Source: Planctomycetales bacterium
GTDB taxonomy: Bacteria > Planctomycetota > SZUA-567
Direction of reading: 5' to 3'
NCBI GenBank assembly: GCA_025997475.1
Contig: BNUQ01000018.1
Coordinates: forward strand, 1-33,758
DNA: 33,758 bases
Made by a program: the position numbers and the translations under genes. Of the stretch, positions 22,424-31,033 are shown piece by piece (positions within the stretch are counted from its first letter, which is position 1; each line of letters begins with the position of its first letter). Under the pieces are notes generated by a model. The model was not told the DNA's origin. It made no database searches and saw nothing but the letters and a program-made list of their open reading frames with translations.

Positions 22424-23683
22424 GATTTTCTCCCGCACGGTTTGCTCGAATTCCGCCAGCGGCACTTCGATTTGTTCGCCGTTTTCGCCGCGCAAGTCCT
22501 TAATGACGACGACGCCTTTTTCGAGTTCGCTGTCGCCGACGATGAGCGCCAGCAACGCGCCGCGCCGGTTGGCGGCGCGCATTTGCGCCTTCATCGAGCG
22601 CGCGCCGAAATCCATCGCCGCCGGCACTCCCGCGTGCCGCAACCGCGCAAGCAAACCGCAAATCGCCCGCTTGCCGTTTTCGCCGAGCGCGACGCCAAAC
22701 ACCGGCAACGGCGGCTCGCAATTGCACGTCTTTAACGCCTCTTGCGCAATCATCAGCCGCTCCACGCCAATCGCGAAACCGACCGCCGGCATTTCCACCG
22801 CGCCGAGTTCGCCGACCAAGCCGTCGTAGCGCCCGCCGCCGCCGAGCGCGTCCTGCGCGCCGAGCGCCGGATGCGTAAATTCAAAAACCGTTTTCGTGTA
22901 ATAATCCAAGCCGCGCACGAGCGTGCGGTCGAGTTGAAAATCGACGCCGAGACCGCCCAAAAATTCTTGCGCGGCGGCGAAATGGTCGCGACATTCGGCG
23001 CATAAAAACGCGGCGGCGTCCGGCAACGCGGCGGTTTTCGCGGCGTCGCGTTTGCAGTCGAGCAAGCGGAGCGGATTGCGGTCGTAGCGCTTTTGGCAAT
23101 TCTCGCACAGCGACGGCAACAGCGGCGCCGCGGCTTCGCGGAGCGCCGAGCGATAGCGCGGACGGCAAGCGGGACAGCCGATGGAGTTGAGGCGCGTGGT
23201 TACGCCGGTGATGCCGAGCAAGGAAAAATAATGCAAGCCGAGCGCGATAATTTCCGCGTCGAGCATCGGGTCGGAACTGCCGACGGCTTCGCAACCGACT
23301 TGATAAAATTGCCGTTGCCGCCCTTTTTGCGGACGCTCGCGGCGGAACATCGGTCCGACATACCAGAGTTTGTGGAGCAAGCCGTCTTTGTGGAGGTTGT
23401 GTTGCAGATAGGCGCGAATGACGCCGGCGGTGCCTTCGGGGCGGAGCGTCAGTTGCTCGCCGCCGGGCTGAAAGGTGAACATTTCTTTTTCGACGATGTC
23501 GGTGGTCGCGCCGATGCCGCGCGCAAACAATTCGGTCGGCTCGAAAATCGGCGTAACGATGCGCTCGTAGTCGTAAAGGGCGAACACCTTCGCCGCCGTC
23601 GCGAGATTCTCGGCAAAACGCCGACCGACGGCGCCGAAATAGTCGTGCGTGCCTTCGACGCATTGCAATAGCTGTTGGGTCAT
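22409..23683 (-). CDS. hisS: Histidyl-tRNA synthetase
   Basis: This class II aminoacyl-tRNA synthetase of 424 residues charges tRNA-His in the cytoplasm. Landmarks are the N-terminal GTHDYF, motif 1 region IFEPTELFARGIG, motif 2 MFRRERPQKGRQRQFYQVGCEAVG, the histidine motifs LVRGLDYYTKTVFEF and GGGGRYDGLVGELG, and motif 3 AVGFAIGVERL. The C-terminal anticodon domain begins near 325. I chose the ATG at 23683, with GGAG six bases upstream, since the longer frame to 23722 lacks a ribosome site. The terminal residues RVKS come from a heptamer repeat, so the natural end may have been a little different. Confidence 0.97.
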   Translation of the reverse strand: MTQQLLQCVEGTHDYFGAVGRRFAENLATAAKVFALYDYERIVTPIFEPTELFARGIGATTDIVEKEMFTFQPGGEQLTLRPEGTAGVIRAYLQHNLHKDGLLHKLWYVGPMFRRERPQKGRQRQFYQVGCEAVGSSDPMLDAEIIALGLHYFSLLGITGVTTRLNSIGCPACRPRYRSALREAAAPLLPSLCENCQKRYDRNPLRLLDCKRDAAKTAALPDAAAFLCAECRDHFAAAQEFLGGLGVDFQLDRTLVRGLDYYTKTVFEFTHPALGAQDALGGGGRYDGLVGELGAVEMPAVGFAIGVERLMIAQEALKTCNCEPPLPVFGVALGENGKRAICGLLARLRHAGVPAAMDFGARSMKAQMRAANRRGALLALIVGDSELEKGVVVIKDLRGENGEQIEVPLAEFEQTVREKIRVKS

Positions 23684-23839
23684 AGCGGTCTCCGTTAAAT
23701 TATTGGTGATTGAACGCCGCATTGTATTTTGCCGGAAACCGATTGCAAAACACTCCGCGAAAATATCGGCGGACGCTATAAATCCGTCGCGCCGTCCGTA
23801 AAATGCGCCGTTTTACTTTTCTCACCTTGCGAAGCGACT

Positions 23840-25810
23840 ATGACCAATCAGAAAAAGAAATCCGACGGCGACGGCGAGCCGTTAATCGGCTCCCTCACCA
23901 TCACCCACAGCGGTTGCGGCTTTTTTGTGCCGGACGACAGTTCGCTCTCCGACGTTTATATCGGCGAAGGGTATCTCGGTATGGCGTTGGACGGCGACCG
24001 CGTGAAGATTCAACTTGACCACCCCAGCGGACACGGCGTCCGTAAATTCGGGCACGTCGTCGAAGTCGTCGCACGCTCCGCCGCGCACCTTGTCGCCACC
24101 GTCATCGAGGGCGGGCGCGCCCGCCCCGAAGACCCGAAAAATCCGTTCGACTATAAAATCATCGACCCGCCGGCGGGTTTGCGCGTCGGCGTCAAGGTAT
24201 TGTTGAAGACCGTCGTCTTCCCCGGCGACGGCGAAGAGCCGCAAGCCGGCGTCGCCGAAATTTTAGGCGCGGGCGGCGAGCCGCGCACCGAAATCGCCGC
24301 GATTCTCCGCAGTTTTCAAGCGCCGGAAGCGTTCCCCGACGCCGTCCGCCAACACGCCCGCCAACTGCTCGGGCGCCTCAATTTCACCGCCGAAAACCGA
24401 AGCGACCTGACGGACTTGCGCTGTTGCACGATTGACCCGGACGACGCCCGCGACTACGACGACGCGCTGTCTTTTGAGCCATTAAAAAACGGACATTGCC
24501 GCGTCGGCATTCATATCGCCGACGTTTCGGCTTTCGTTACGCCGGGCGACGTTATCGACGACGAAGCCGCCGCGCGCTCGACAAGTATTTATCTGCCCGA
24601 CCGCGTTATCCCGATGTTGCCGGAAGAATTGTCCAACGAAATTTGCTCGTTGCGCCCGAATGTGCCGCGCTACGCCAAAACGGTTTTCATCGAATTTTCG
24701 CCGGACGGCGAGCGCAAAAAATATCATCTCGAACGCTCGCTCATCAAAAGTTCCCGCCGCCTAACCTACAAACAGGCACGGCAAATTATCGACGACGAAA
24801 CCGCCGCGTCGGCGCTCGGCGACGCGGCGTTGGTCGAGGATTTGCGCGGCTTGCACGCTTTGGCGCAACGGTTGCGCGCTACTCGTCTCGCGGGCGGCGC
24901 GATTGAACTCAATATGCGCGAAATGCAAATTACGTTTGACGAGAAAGGCAACGCGACCGGTTTGGTCGCGGTCGAAAACGATTTTTCGCACCAGTTGGTC
25001 GAAGAATTTATGTTGGCGGCGAACGTGGCGGTGGCGGAGTGGTGCAAACAAAACGGCTTGCCGGTGTTGCACCGTCAGCACGAGCCGCCGAGCGACGAGG
25101 CGGTGGCGGATTTGGCGGAATTTTTATCGGCGGCGGGACAGCCGTTTAAGCCGCCGTTTCAGCGCGAGCGCTTGCAGAAAATCATCGACAAGACCAAAGG
25201 ACAACCGGAGGCGCGCGCCATCAATCTCGCGGTGCTCAAAAGTTTTTCGCGCGCGGTGTATGGACCGCGCGGCGACATCGGGCATTTCGCGCTGAATTTT
25301 CCGAGTTATTTACATTTCACCTCGCCGATTCGCCGCTATCCCGATTTGCATTTGCACCAGATGCTTGACCAGGCGTTCGCCCTGACCGGTAAAGAAAAAT
25401 TGCCGGTCAAGTTGCGGCAAAAAATCCTGCCGGCGGCGACGGTCGATTTGACGAAATTGGGCGAACATTGTTCGGGGCGCGAGCGGCGGGCGATGAAAAT
25501 CGAAGAGGGGGCAAAGTCGTTTTTCCGCTTGCAATTGTTGGACGCGACGCCGCAACGCGAGTTTAAGGCGGTGATTACCGGCGTGCGCAAATTCGGGATT
25601 TTCGTGGAAATCGAAAAGTATTTTGTCGAGGGAATGATTCCGCGCTGGTTGATTGAACGCAAAGGATTTTCGTTGCGGGAGGTCAATCCCAACGCGCGCG
25701 GCGCCGACGCCAAGGGCTTCCATTTGGGACAAGAAGTGCGCGTGCGCGTCATCAACCTGAATCTCGCCGAGCGCTACTGCGAGTTCGACTTTATCGGGGT
25801 GGCGCGGTAA
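23840..25810 (+). CDS. rnr: Ribonuclease R (VacB/RNase II family)
   Basis: This 3'-to-5' exoribonuclease degrades structured RNA and aids rRNA and mRNA quality control. The 656-residue protein has cold-shock-type N-terminal domains, the RNB catalytic domain with CTIDPDDARDYDDALSFE (acidic residues D199, D205, D207, D208 bind Mg2+), HIADVSAFVTPGD, the segment SPIRRYPDLHLHQ, and a C-terminal S1 domain (FKAVITGVRKFGIFVEIEKYFVEGMIP). I chose the ATG at 23840; a TTG at 23729 would add 37 residues not typical of the family. It is shorter than E. coli RNase R because it lacks the basic tail. It is a single gene, divergent from hisS. Confidence 0.95.
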   Translation: MTNQKKKSDGDGEPLIGSLTITHSGCGFFVPDDSSLSDVYIGEGYLGMALDGDRVKIQLDHPSGHGVRKFGHVVEVVARSAAHLVATVIEGGRARPEDPKNPFDYKIIDPPAGLRVGVKVLLKTVVFPGDGEEPQAGVAEILGAGGEPRTEIAAILRSFQAPEAFPDAVRQHARQLLGRLNFTAENRSDLTDLRCCTIDPDDARDYDDALSFEPLKNGHCRVGIHIADVSAFVTPGDVIDDEAAARSTSIYLPDRVIPMLPEELSNEICSLRPNVPRYAKTVFIEFSPDGERKKYHLERSLIKSSRRLTYKQARQIIDDETAASALGDAALVEDLRGLHALAQRLRATRLAGGAIELNMREMQITFDEKGNATGLVAVENDFSHQLVEEFMLAANVAVAEWCKQNGLPVLHRQHEPPSDEAVADLAEFLSAAGQPFKPPFQRERLQKIIDKTKGQPEARAINLAVLKSFSRAVYGPRGDIGHFALNFPSYLHFTSPIRRYPDLHLHQMLDQAFALTGKEKLPVKLRQKILPAATVDLTKLGEHCSGRERRAMKIEEGAKSFFRLQLLDATPQREFKAVITGVRKFGIFVEIEKYFVEGMIPRWLIERKGFSLREVNPNARGADAKGFHLGQEVRVRVINLNLAERYCEFDFIGVAR

Positions 25811-25827
25811 AAAGTCGCACGTCCCCT

Positions 25828-25866
25828 AAAAAAAACTCCCCCGCGCCTTTGACGGTGCGGGGGAGT
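25828..25866 (-). terminator. Strong hairpin terminator after rnr, T-run on minus strand
   Basis: A perfect 10-bp stem, ACTCCCCCGC (25835-25844) with GCGGGGGAGT (25857-25866), encloses a 12-nt loop and is followed on the minus strand by eight T. It would stop minus-strand transcripts from the AmrS gene before they enter rnr antisense. On the plus strand it lies 25 bases after the rnr stop and lacks a T-run, so it may act only as a 3' stabiliser there. Confidence 0.7.
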
Positions 25867-25876
25867 TATGGGGTTT

Positions 25877-26062
25877 GCTCTATTCAATTGCCACGCGCTT
25901 TAGCGCGTGGTCAGCGCCCCTCTAAACAACGGGCTTTAGCCCAAACAATAAATTCGGCTAAAGACGATGGGAATAAGACCATATTTCTTATTTTGGGACC
26001 AAAGTCCTTTTATTTTTTTGCCTGCTCACCACGCCTTAAAAGGCGTGGCAATTGAATAGAGC
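25877..26062. repeat. Hairpin element B3, full length 186 bp
   Basis: Both ends carry GCTCTATTCAATTGCCACG in inverted order. The left end hairpin is ACGCGC-TTTA-GCGCGT and the right one ACGCC-TTAAAA-GGCGT. Inside are GGGCTTTAGCCC and CGGCTAAAGACG segments plus GGGACCAAAGTCC. Compared with B1 it holds about 40 extra bases (a GGACTTTGGTCCC-type block). Confidence 0.88.
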
Positions 26063-26080
26063 CACCGCGTCTAACCAATA

Positions 26081-26239
26081 GACCTGTTCGACAACCAATT
26101 CGCGGCATCTTTTCGGCTAATTTTTCGTCCCGCCACGTCAAAATTCCTTGCAATACTCTCGGTATTGCTTCGTCATTTTTCCTTGCGGGACGGAAAATTA
26201 GACCCGAAAATTCGCTCGCTCTTGGTTATCGAACAGGTC
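26081..26239. mobile_element. MITE, 159 bp, with ends of the IS5-like element and TA target copies
   Basis: The left end GACCTGTTCGACAACCAA and the complement of the right end, GACCTGTTCGATAACCAA, differ at one base. TA flanks both sides (26079-26080, 26240-26241). A second nested inverted pair, GGCTAATTTTTCGTCCCGC and its complement, and a GCAATACTCTCGGTATTGC hairpin make it a nearly full-length palindrome. It has no coding capacity. The same end sequence borders the IS5-like transposase fragment at 33634, which is the likely source of mobilising enzyme. Together with B3 it fills most of the 495-bp gap after rnr. Confidence 0.85.
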
Positions 26240-26306
26240 TAATAACGTTCAGTAATCGGCTTGAAAGCGATTGTCGGCGGAAATCGGCGCGCTTAAAAAT
26301 TTCCGC

Positions 26307-27269
26307 CTACGCCGTAACGATGCCGCTCGGCGCGCGGCAACGGGCGCAAGCGCCGGCGGCAAGTCCGACCACGGCGGTTTGATAGCCGCGCCGCCGAACG
26401 AGCAAATTTTGGCAATGCGGGCAATAGGTGTTTTGCTCTCCGCCGAGATTGCCGAGATAAACGTGCGTCAGACGCGCGGCAAAAATTTCCCGCGCCCGTT
26501 GCAAATTCGCCGCCGTCGTCGCGGGCGCGGTAAAACGGTAGCGCGGGAAATACGCCGACAGATGCGTCGGCAAATTCGCGCCGCCATATCGCGCCAGCCA
26601 TTCCGCCTCCCGCGCCAGCATTGCCGGCGCGTCGTTTTCGCCGTCGATTAACAACGTCGTTATTTCCACGTGGCAATTTTTCCGCAAGGCCTGTTCAATC
26701 GTCGCCAGCACCGGCGCGAGCGTCCCGCCGCAAACGCGGCGATAAAAATCGTCGGCGAACGCTTTCAAATCAATGTTCAGCGCGTCGGTCAGGGCTAACA
26801 ATTTTTCCGCCGGCGCGGGCAAATAATAGCCGTTGGTAACCAGCACGTTTCTCAAGCCCGCGTCCCGCGCCGCCGCGCAACAGTCGCAAACGTATTCAAA
26901 ATTGACGTAGGGTTCGTTGTAAGTGTAGGCGAGCATTTTGACGTTCTCGCGGCGGGCGAGTGCGACCGCCTGCGCGGGCGACAAATTTTGCGCCGGCGCT
27001 TCCTGCTGGGAGATGTCCCAGTTCTGGCAAAATTCACAGTGCAAATTACAGCCCCACGCGCCGAGCGACAAAATTTTTTCGCCGGGGTAAAAATGATACA
27101 GCGGCTTTTTCTCAATCGGGTCAACGGCGAGCGAGCAGATTTGCCCGTAAGTCAACGACACGATTTTACCGCCGCGATTAACGCGCGCGCCGCAATTGCC
27201 GCGCCCACCCGCAGACAAACGGCATTGATGCGGACACAGCGGGCATTGCGCGGTCGGAGAATTTTGCAT
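26307..27269 (-). CDS. amrS: AmmeMemoRadiSam system radical SAM protein AmrS
   Basis: This 320-residue radical SAM enzyme is of the PFL-activase-like AmrS type. The [4Fe-4S]/SAM motif is C74-x3-C78-x2-C81 in WGCNLHCEFCQNWDISQ. An N-terminal C9-x2-C12-x3-C16 plus C26 set and a C-terminal CPHC...CARC pair suggest extra metal sites, as known in this family. The segment EPYVNFEYVCD fits the family's NEP region. AAGGG sits just before the ATG at 27269. AmrS is usually encoded with AMMECR1 and Memo proteins; neither lies here, so this may act alone. The reaction is not known. Confidence 0.85.
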   Translation of the reverse strand: MQNSPTAQCPLCPHQCRLSAGGRGNCGARVNRGGKIVSLTYGQICSLAVDPIEKKPLYHFYPGEKILSLGAWGCNLHCEFCQNWDISQQEAPAQNLSPAQAVALARRENVKMLAYTYNEPYVNFEYVCDCCAAARDAGLRNVLVTNGYYLPAPAEKLLALTDALNIDLKAFADDFYRRVCGGTLAPVLATIEQALRKNCHVEITTLLIDGENDAPAMLAREAEWLARYGGANLPTHLSAYFPRYRFTAPATTAANLQRAREIFAARLTHVYLGNLGGEQNTYCPHCQNLLVRRRGYQTAVVGLAAGACARCRAPSGIVTA

Positions 27270-27427
27270 TTCACCCTTTCATAAAATCTCGTTACAATAG
27301 AGCCGTTGTCGGTGAGCGGTGGACCGTGAAGCTTACCCGAAGCAACCAACTTTAACTGATGTTACGCGCTCGGAGATTGTTTGCGCGACGCGAATTTATC
27401 AATCAAACTCTGAAATTTTTAATTTTT

Positions 27428-27754
27428 AACTCAGGTTACGCGCCGCCAAGAAATCGTAACTGACTTGATGAAAGTAAAAATCCTTAAAAAACGCCGTAGG
27501 CGTTTAATTTGGATAACCCCGACCAAGCGACGCGTTCTATCGTCGCGCCGGTCGGGGATAACGCCGCCCGATGACCGAACCCCGAAGGGGTTCAACAGAT
27601 AGTTCAACCCCTCTCGGGGTTGAGATTGGCGGGGATGCTTTTCCCCGAGTTACGCGGCGGTAGAACCTCGCCGCTTCACTCGGGGTTATTCACATTAAGC
27701 CCCTGGCGGGGCTTTTAGCGGAGTTGTTGATGGTTAAATCGCGCAACCTGAGTT
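27428..27754. repeat. Multi-hairpin block with AACTCAGGTTACGCG inverted ends
   Basis: A 327-bp unit with ends AACTCAGGTTACGCG (27428-27442) and CGCGCAACCTGAGTT (27740-27754). Between them are at least six hairpins: AACGCC-GTA-GGCGTT, CCCCGACC...GGTCGGGG, AACCCCGAAGGGGTT, CAACCCCTCTCGGGGTTG, GCGGCGG...CTCGCCGC and AAGCCCCTGGCGGGGCTT. It lies between divergent amrS and proS with no ORF. A direct partial copy of the left end (AACTGATGTTACGCGC) sits at 27354, and short TTTTTAA / TTCTTAA heptamer runs flank the block. Confidence 0.75.
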
Positions 27755-27807
27755 CTTAATTCTTAATTCTTAATTGTCCTAAAACCACCCGCGAAAGGAT
27801 AAAAATT

Positions 27808-29316
27808 ATGCCTCCCGCCACCGCGATTACGCCGACGCGCGAACAGGATTATCCCGAATGGTATCAGCAGGTCGTGCGCGCCGCCGAACTCGCCGAAAAT
27901 TCCGCCGTGCGCGGCTGTATGGTCATCAAGCCGTGGGGCTACGCGCTCTGGGAAAATATGCGCGGCGTGCTCGATAAAATGTTTCGCGCCACCGGTCATC
28001 AAAACGCTTATTTTCCGCTGTTCATCCCGCTGTCGTTTTTTGAGAAAGAAGCCGCGCACGTCGAGGGCTTCGCCAAAGAATGCGCCGTCGTAACTCATCA
28101 CCGCCTCGAAGCCGACGGCAACGGCAAACTGAAACCGGTCGGCGTTCTCGACGAGCCGCTAATTGTCCGCCCGACGTCCGAAACCATCATCGGCGCGACT
28201 TACGCCAAATGGGTGCAGAGTTACCGCGACCTGCCAATTCTCATCAACCAATGGGCGAACGTCGTGCGCTGGGAAATGCGCACGCGACTGTTTTTGCGCA
28301 CCGCCGAATTTTTGTGGCAGGAGGGACACACCGTCCACGAAACGGAAAAAGAGGCGTGGGAAGAAACGCGGCGGATGCTCGAAGTGTATCGCGACTTTGC
28401 CGAAAATTATTTGGCGATGCCGGTCCTCACCGGCGAAAAAACGGCGGGCGAGCGTTTCCCCGGCGCGGTCGCGACGCTGTGCATCGAGGCGATGATGCAA
28501 GACCGCAAGGCGTTGCAAGCGGGGACCAGTCATTTTCTCGGACAAAATTTCGCCCGCGCCAGCGGCATCCAATTTCAAAATCGCGAGGGCAAAATCGAAA
28601 CGGCGTGGACGACGAGTTGGGGCGTTTCGACGCGACTTATCGGCGGCTTGATTATGACGCACGCCGACGACAACGGGCTGATGATGCCGCCGCGCGTGGC
28701 GCCGGAGCATATCGTCATATTGCCGATTATTCGCGCCGACGCCGACCGCGAAAAAGTATTGGCGTATTGCGAGGAAACGGCGGCACGGTTGCGCGCGCAA
28801 ATTTACGACGGCGCGTCGGTGCGCGCGGTCATCGACCGGCGCGATTTAAGTAGCGGCGACAAGGGCTGGCAATGGGTGAAAAAAGGCGTGCCGCTCCGCG
28901 TCGAAATCGGTTTGCGCGACGTGGAGAAAGACGGCGTGTTCGTCGGTATCCGCAACCGCGAAAAGAAAGAGGGCTTTTCGCGCGCCGAATTTATCGCGCG
29001 GACGCCGGAGATTTTAGCAACGATGCAACGCGAAATGTTTGCCGCCGCGAAAAAATTCCGCGCCGACCACACGCGCGAAATCGACGACCTCGCGGAATTT
29101 GAGCAATTTTTCACGCCGCAAAACGCCGACAAACCGGAAATTCACGGCGGTTTTGCGCTGTCGTATTGGTGCGGCGGCGCGGCTTGCGAGCAACGCGCCA
29201 ACGCGCAGAAAATCACGATTCGCTGTATTCCGTTCGCCGCCGAAAAAACCGCGGGCAAATGCGTTTTCTGCGGTCAACCGAGTGGCGGGCGCGTGGTGTT
29301 CGCGAAAGCGTATTAG
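27808..29316 (+). CDS. proS: Prolyl-tRNA synthetase, archaeal/eukaryote type
   Basis: This class II synthetase of 502 residues charges tRNA-Pro. It lacks the large editing insertion of the E. coli type and ends with the extra C-terminal zinc domain of the archaeal/eukaryotic type: C-G-G-A-A-C...GKCVFCGQ followed by a C-terminal Tyr (FAKAY). Landmarks are GCMVIKPWGYALWENM, motif 2 RWEMRTRLFLRTAEFLWQEGHT, GTSHFLGQNFA and motif 3 WGVSTRLIGGLIMTHADDNGL. AAAGGA lies eight bases before the ATG. It is a single gene. The 500-bp region upstream is filled by the multi-hairpin block. Confidence 0.96.
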   Translation: MPPATAITPTREQDYPEWYQQVVRAAELAENSAVRGCMVIKPWGYALWENMRGVLDKMFRATGHQNAYFPLFIPLSFFEKEAAHVEGFAKECAVVTHHRLEADGNGKLKPVGVLDEPLIVRPTSETIIGATYAKWVQSYRDLPILINQWANVVRWEMRTRLFLRTAEFLWQEGHTVHETEKEAWEETRRMLEVYRDFAENYLAMPVLTGEKTAGERFPGAVATLCIEAMMQDRKALQAGTSHFLGQNFARASGIQFQNREGKIETAWTTSWGVSTRLIGGLIMTHADDNGLMMPPRVAPEHIVILPIIRADADREKVLAYCEETAARLRAQIYDGASVRAVIDRRDLSSGDKGWQWVKKGVPLRVEIGLRDVEKDGVFVGIRNREKKEGFSRAEFIARTPEILATMQREMFAAAKKFRADHTREIDDLAEFEQFFTPQNADKPEIHGGFALSYWCGGAACEQRANAQKITIRCIPFAAEKTAGKCVFCGQPSGGRVVFAKAY

Positions 29317-29406
29317 TTTAGAGTTGAGAGATTAATGGTGGAATTATTGGGAAATGCGCGAAGCGCCACCATTGCTAACCTCTCAACTCTTAACTCTCAA
29401 CTCTTC
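29315..29406. repeat. Composite heptamer element H10 with TGCGCGAAGCGCC core
   Basis: It starts at the proS stop: TAGTTTAGAGTTGAGAG left arm, core ATTAATGGTGGAATTATTGG and TGCGCGAAGCGCC (29355-29367), then TAACCTCTCAACTCTTAACT and a further unit. The 3' arm ends 15 bases before nrdG-like ATG, so this spacer is also nearly all repeat. Confidence 0.9.
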
Positions 29407-29420
29407 TTTGGATAATCACG

Positions 29421-30143
29421 ATGAACTTTCGCGGATTTTTGCCGAGCAGTTTTAACGAGTGGGAGGGGCGCGTGGCGGCGGTCGTTTTCACCGGCGGCTG
29501 TAACTGGCGATGCGCCTATTGCCACGGCGCGCGGTTGGTAACCGAATTTGCGACCTTGCCGGAAATTGCGCCGGAAAAAATCACCGCGACCCTCCGCCAA
29601 AAACGCGACTGGCTCGACGGCATCGTCATCACCGGCGGCGAGCCGACCTTGCAACCGGATTTAATCGAATTTATCCGCGAATTACGCGCCTTGCCGTTAC
29701 CGGTTAAACTTTCGACCAACGGCTCGCAACCGGCGGTCGTCGCCAAGTTGTTGGCGGAAAAATTGCCGACCTGTTTAAGTTTCGACTACAAAGCGCCGCC
29801 GGACGAACGGCTGGCGCGGCTAGCGGGCATCGCCGCCGCGGAAGTCGCCGCCGTGCGCGAAAGTTATGACCTCGCGCGGCACGCCGCGCCGGAAAACGCG
29901 CCGGAAATCGAATTTCACACCACGTTGTGTCCGCGCTATGTCAACCGTGAAATTTTGGCGGCGATGGCGCGGGAACTGACGTGTCCGCGCGCCTTGTGGA
30001 TTTTGCAACAATACGAAAACGACGTGGAAATGTTGGACGCCAAAACCGCCGGCACCGACCGTTACCCGCGCGAAGAATTGGACGCTCTCGCCGCCGTGGC
30101 GCGGCGCGAACACGCGAACGTTTTGTTGCGGTATGGGAAATGA
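29421..30143 (+). CDS. Radical SAM activating protein, NrdG-like (anaerobic RNR activase type)
   Basis: This 240-residue radical SAM protein has the cluster motif C27-x3-C31-x2-C34 in FTGGCNWRCAYCHGARLV and GGEP at 72-75 (VITGGEPTLQP). The opening FRGFLPSSFNEWEGRVAAVVFTGGCNWRC matches the second NrdG group, which makes a glycyl radical on anaerobic ribonucleotide reductase and allows dNTP synthesis without oxygen. nrdD is not in the window, so the substrate is inferred. The 14 bases before the ATG (CTTTGGATAATCACG) hold only a weak GGA site. It converges with the frameshifted fkbM, 29 bases away. Confidence 0.85.
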   Translation: MNFRGFLPSSFNEWEGRVAAVVFTGGCNWRCAYCHGARLVTEFATLPEIAPEKITATLRQKRDWLDGIVITGGEPTLQPDLIEFIRELRALPLPVKLSTNGSQPAVVAKLLAEKLPTCLSFDYKAPPDERLARLAGIAAAEVAAVRESYDLARHAAPENAPEIEFHTTLCPRYVNREILAAMARELTCPRALWILQQYENDVEMLDAKTAGTDRYPREELDALAAVARREHANVLLRYGK

Positions 30144-30172
30144 CTTGTCCGCGAAACCAAGCGGAGAGAAGG

Positions 30173-30971
30173 TTACACCCATTCTAAATCTATATTGGTA
30201 ATGCCGTTCTGACTTATGAGCGAGCGAAGCCGCTCTAACTTCTGCTCACCGTCCGGGAAAATTCGCGAGTGCTCTTCGATTACGATATGTTTTATGTGTT
30301 CATAGACCTTTTCTTTGATGATACCTTCAGCCAGTTCAAACTCCGCGCCCTCAATGTCAAGTTTCATCAGATAAACCTTGCGGTTTTTACCGATAAATTC
30401 GTTTTTGATGAATTGAACTAAATCGACAACTTTGACTTTTTCCACCAAACTCCCCCCCCCCCGCAAAATTGGCATACAACGACGCGCCCTCGTCGGTGGC
30501 GTTGCCGCTGGCGCGGTAAAATTCCATTTCACCGTCGCGACCGCCGACCGCCGCGTTATACAAATGCACTTTTTCGTTACCGCCGTATTTTTTCCGCAAT
30601 ATCGTAAAAAGCGCGCCGTTCGGCTCAAAAGCGTAACATTCCGCGCCCTGATGGAGCACCGCGTCCGTGAATTTGCCGCGATTCGCGCCGCCGTCGATGC
30701 AAATATCGCCGTCTTTAATTTCGTAGAACAGATTTTTGTATTTATCAGGAACGTGGAGCGACGCCATTTTCGCGTCAAGCATCCCGAAGCCCAACGGGTC
30801 GGTGAGCGCCGCCACCGCCACTACCGCGTTGTCGCCGAGTAGTTTATTGATTTTACTATGCAGATTTTTCAACGACCGCTTGGTGCTGAAATAGGAGAAC
30901 ACTTTGACGCCGAACAAATAAAATTCCCGTTGTCCGTCTTCATACTTTTTCTTCGCAAAGAATTTTACCAT
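30173..30971 (-). pseudogene. FkbM family methyltransferase, out of frame at an 11-G tract (possible phase switch)
   Basis: Two overlapping reading frames together give one complete methyltransferase of about 265 residues. The first part (from the ATG at 30971) has the SAM site DGDICIDGGANRGKFTDAVLHQGAECYAFEPN. After residue about 170 the frame runs into nonsense. The second frame resumes with GGSLVEKVKVVDLVQF and holds the FkbM signature MKLDIEGAEFE. The break lies exactly in a C-run of 11 at 30452-30462 (G on the coding strand). Ten G would restore the frame. FkbM enzymes methylate sugars or secondary metabolites; with galE 62 bp upstream a surface-glycan role is likely. An assembly or sequencing error in the homopolymer is the main alternative to real phase variation. 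Confidence 0.85.
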
Positions 30972-31033
30972 AGTAGATGCCTTTCAGGTTGGGGTTTGGT
31001 GGAGTAAGAACCTATAGTCGCAAGCAACTATAC

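Noticed and set aside
30173..30778. Separate 201-residue gene
   Set aside because: Its first 100 residues are nonsense overlapping the first half of fkbM in another frame; only the part after the G tract matches FkbM.
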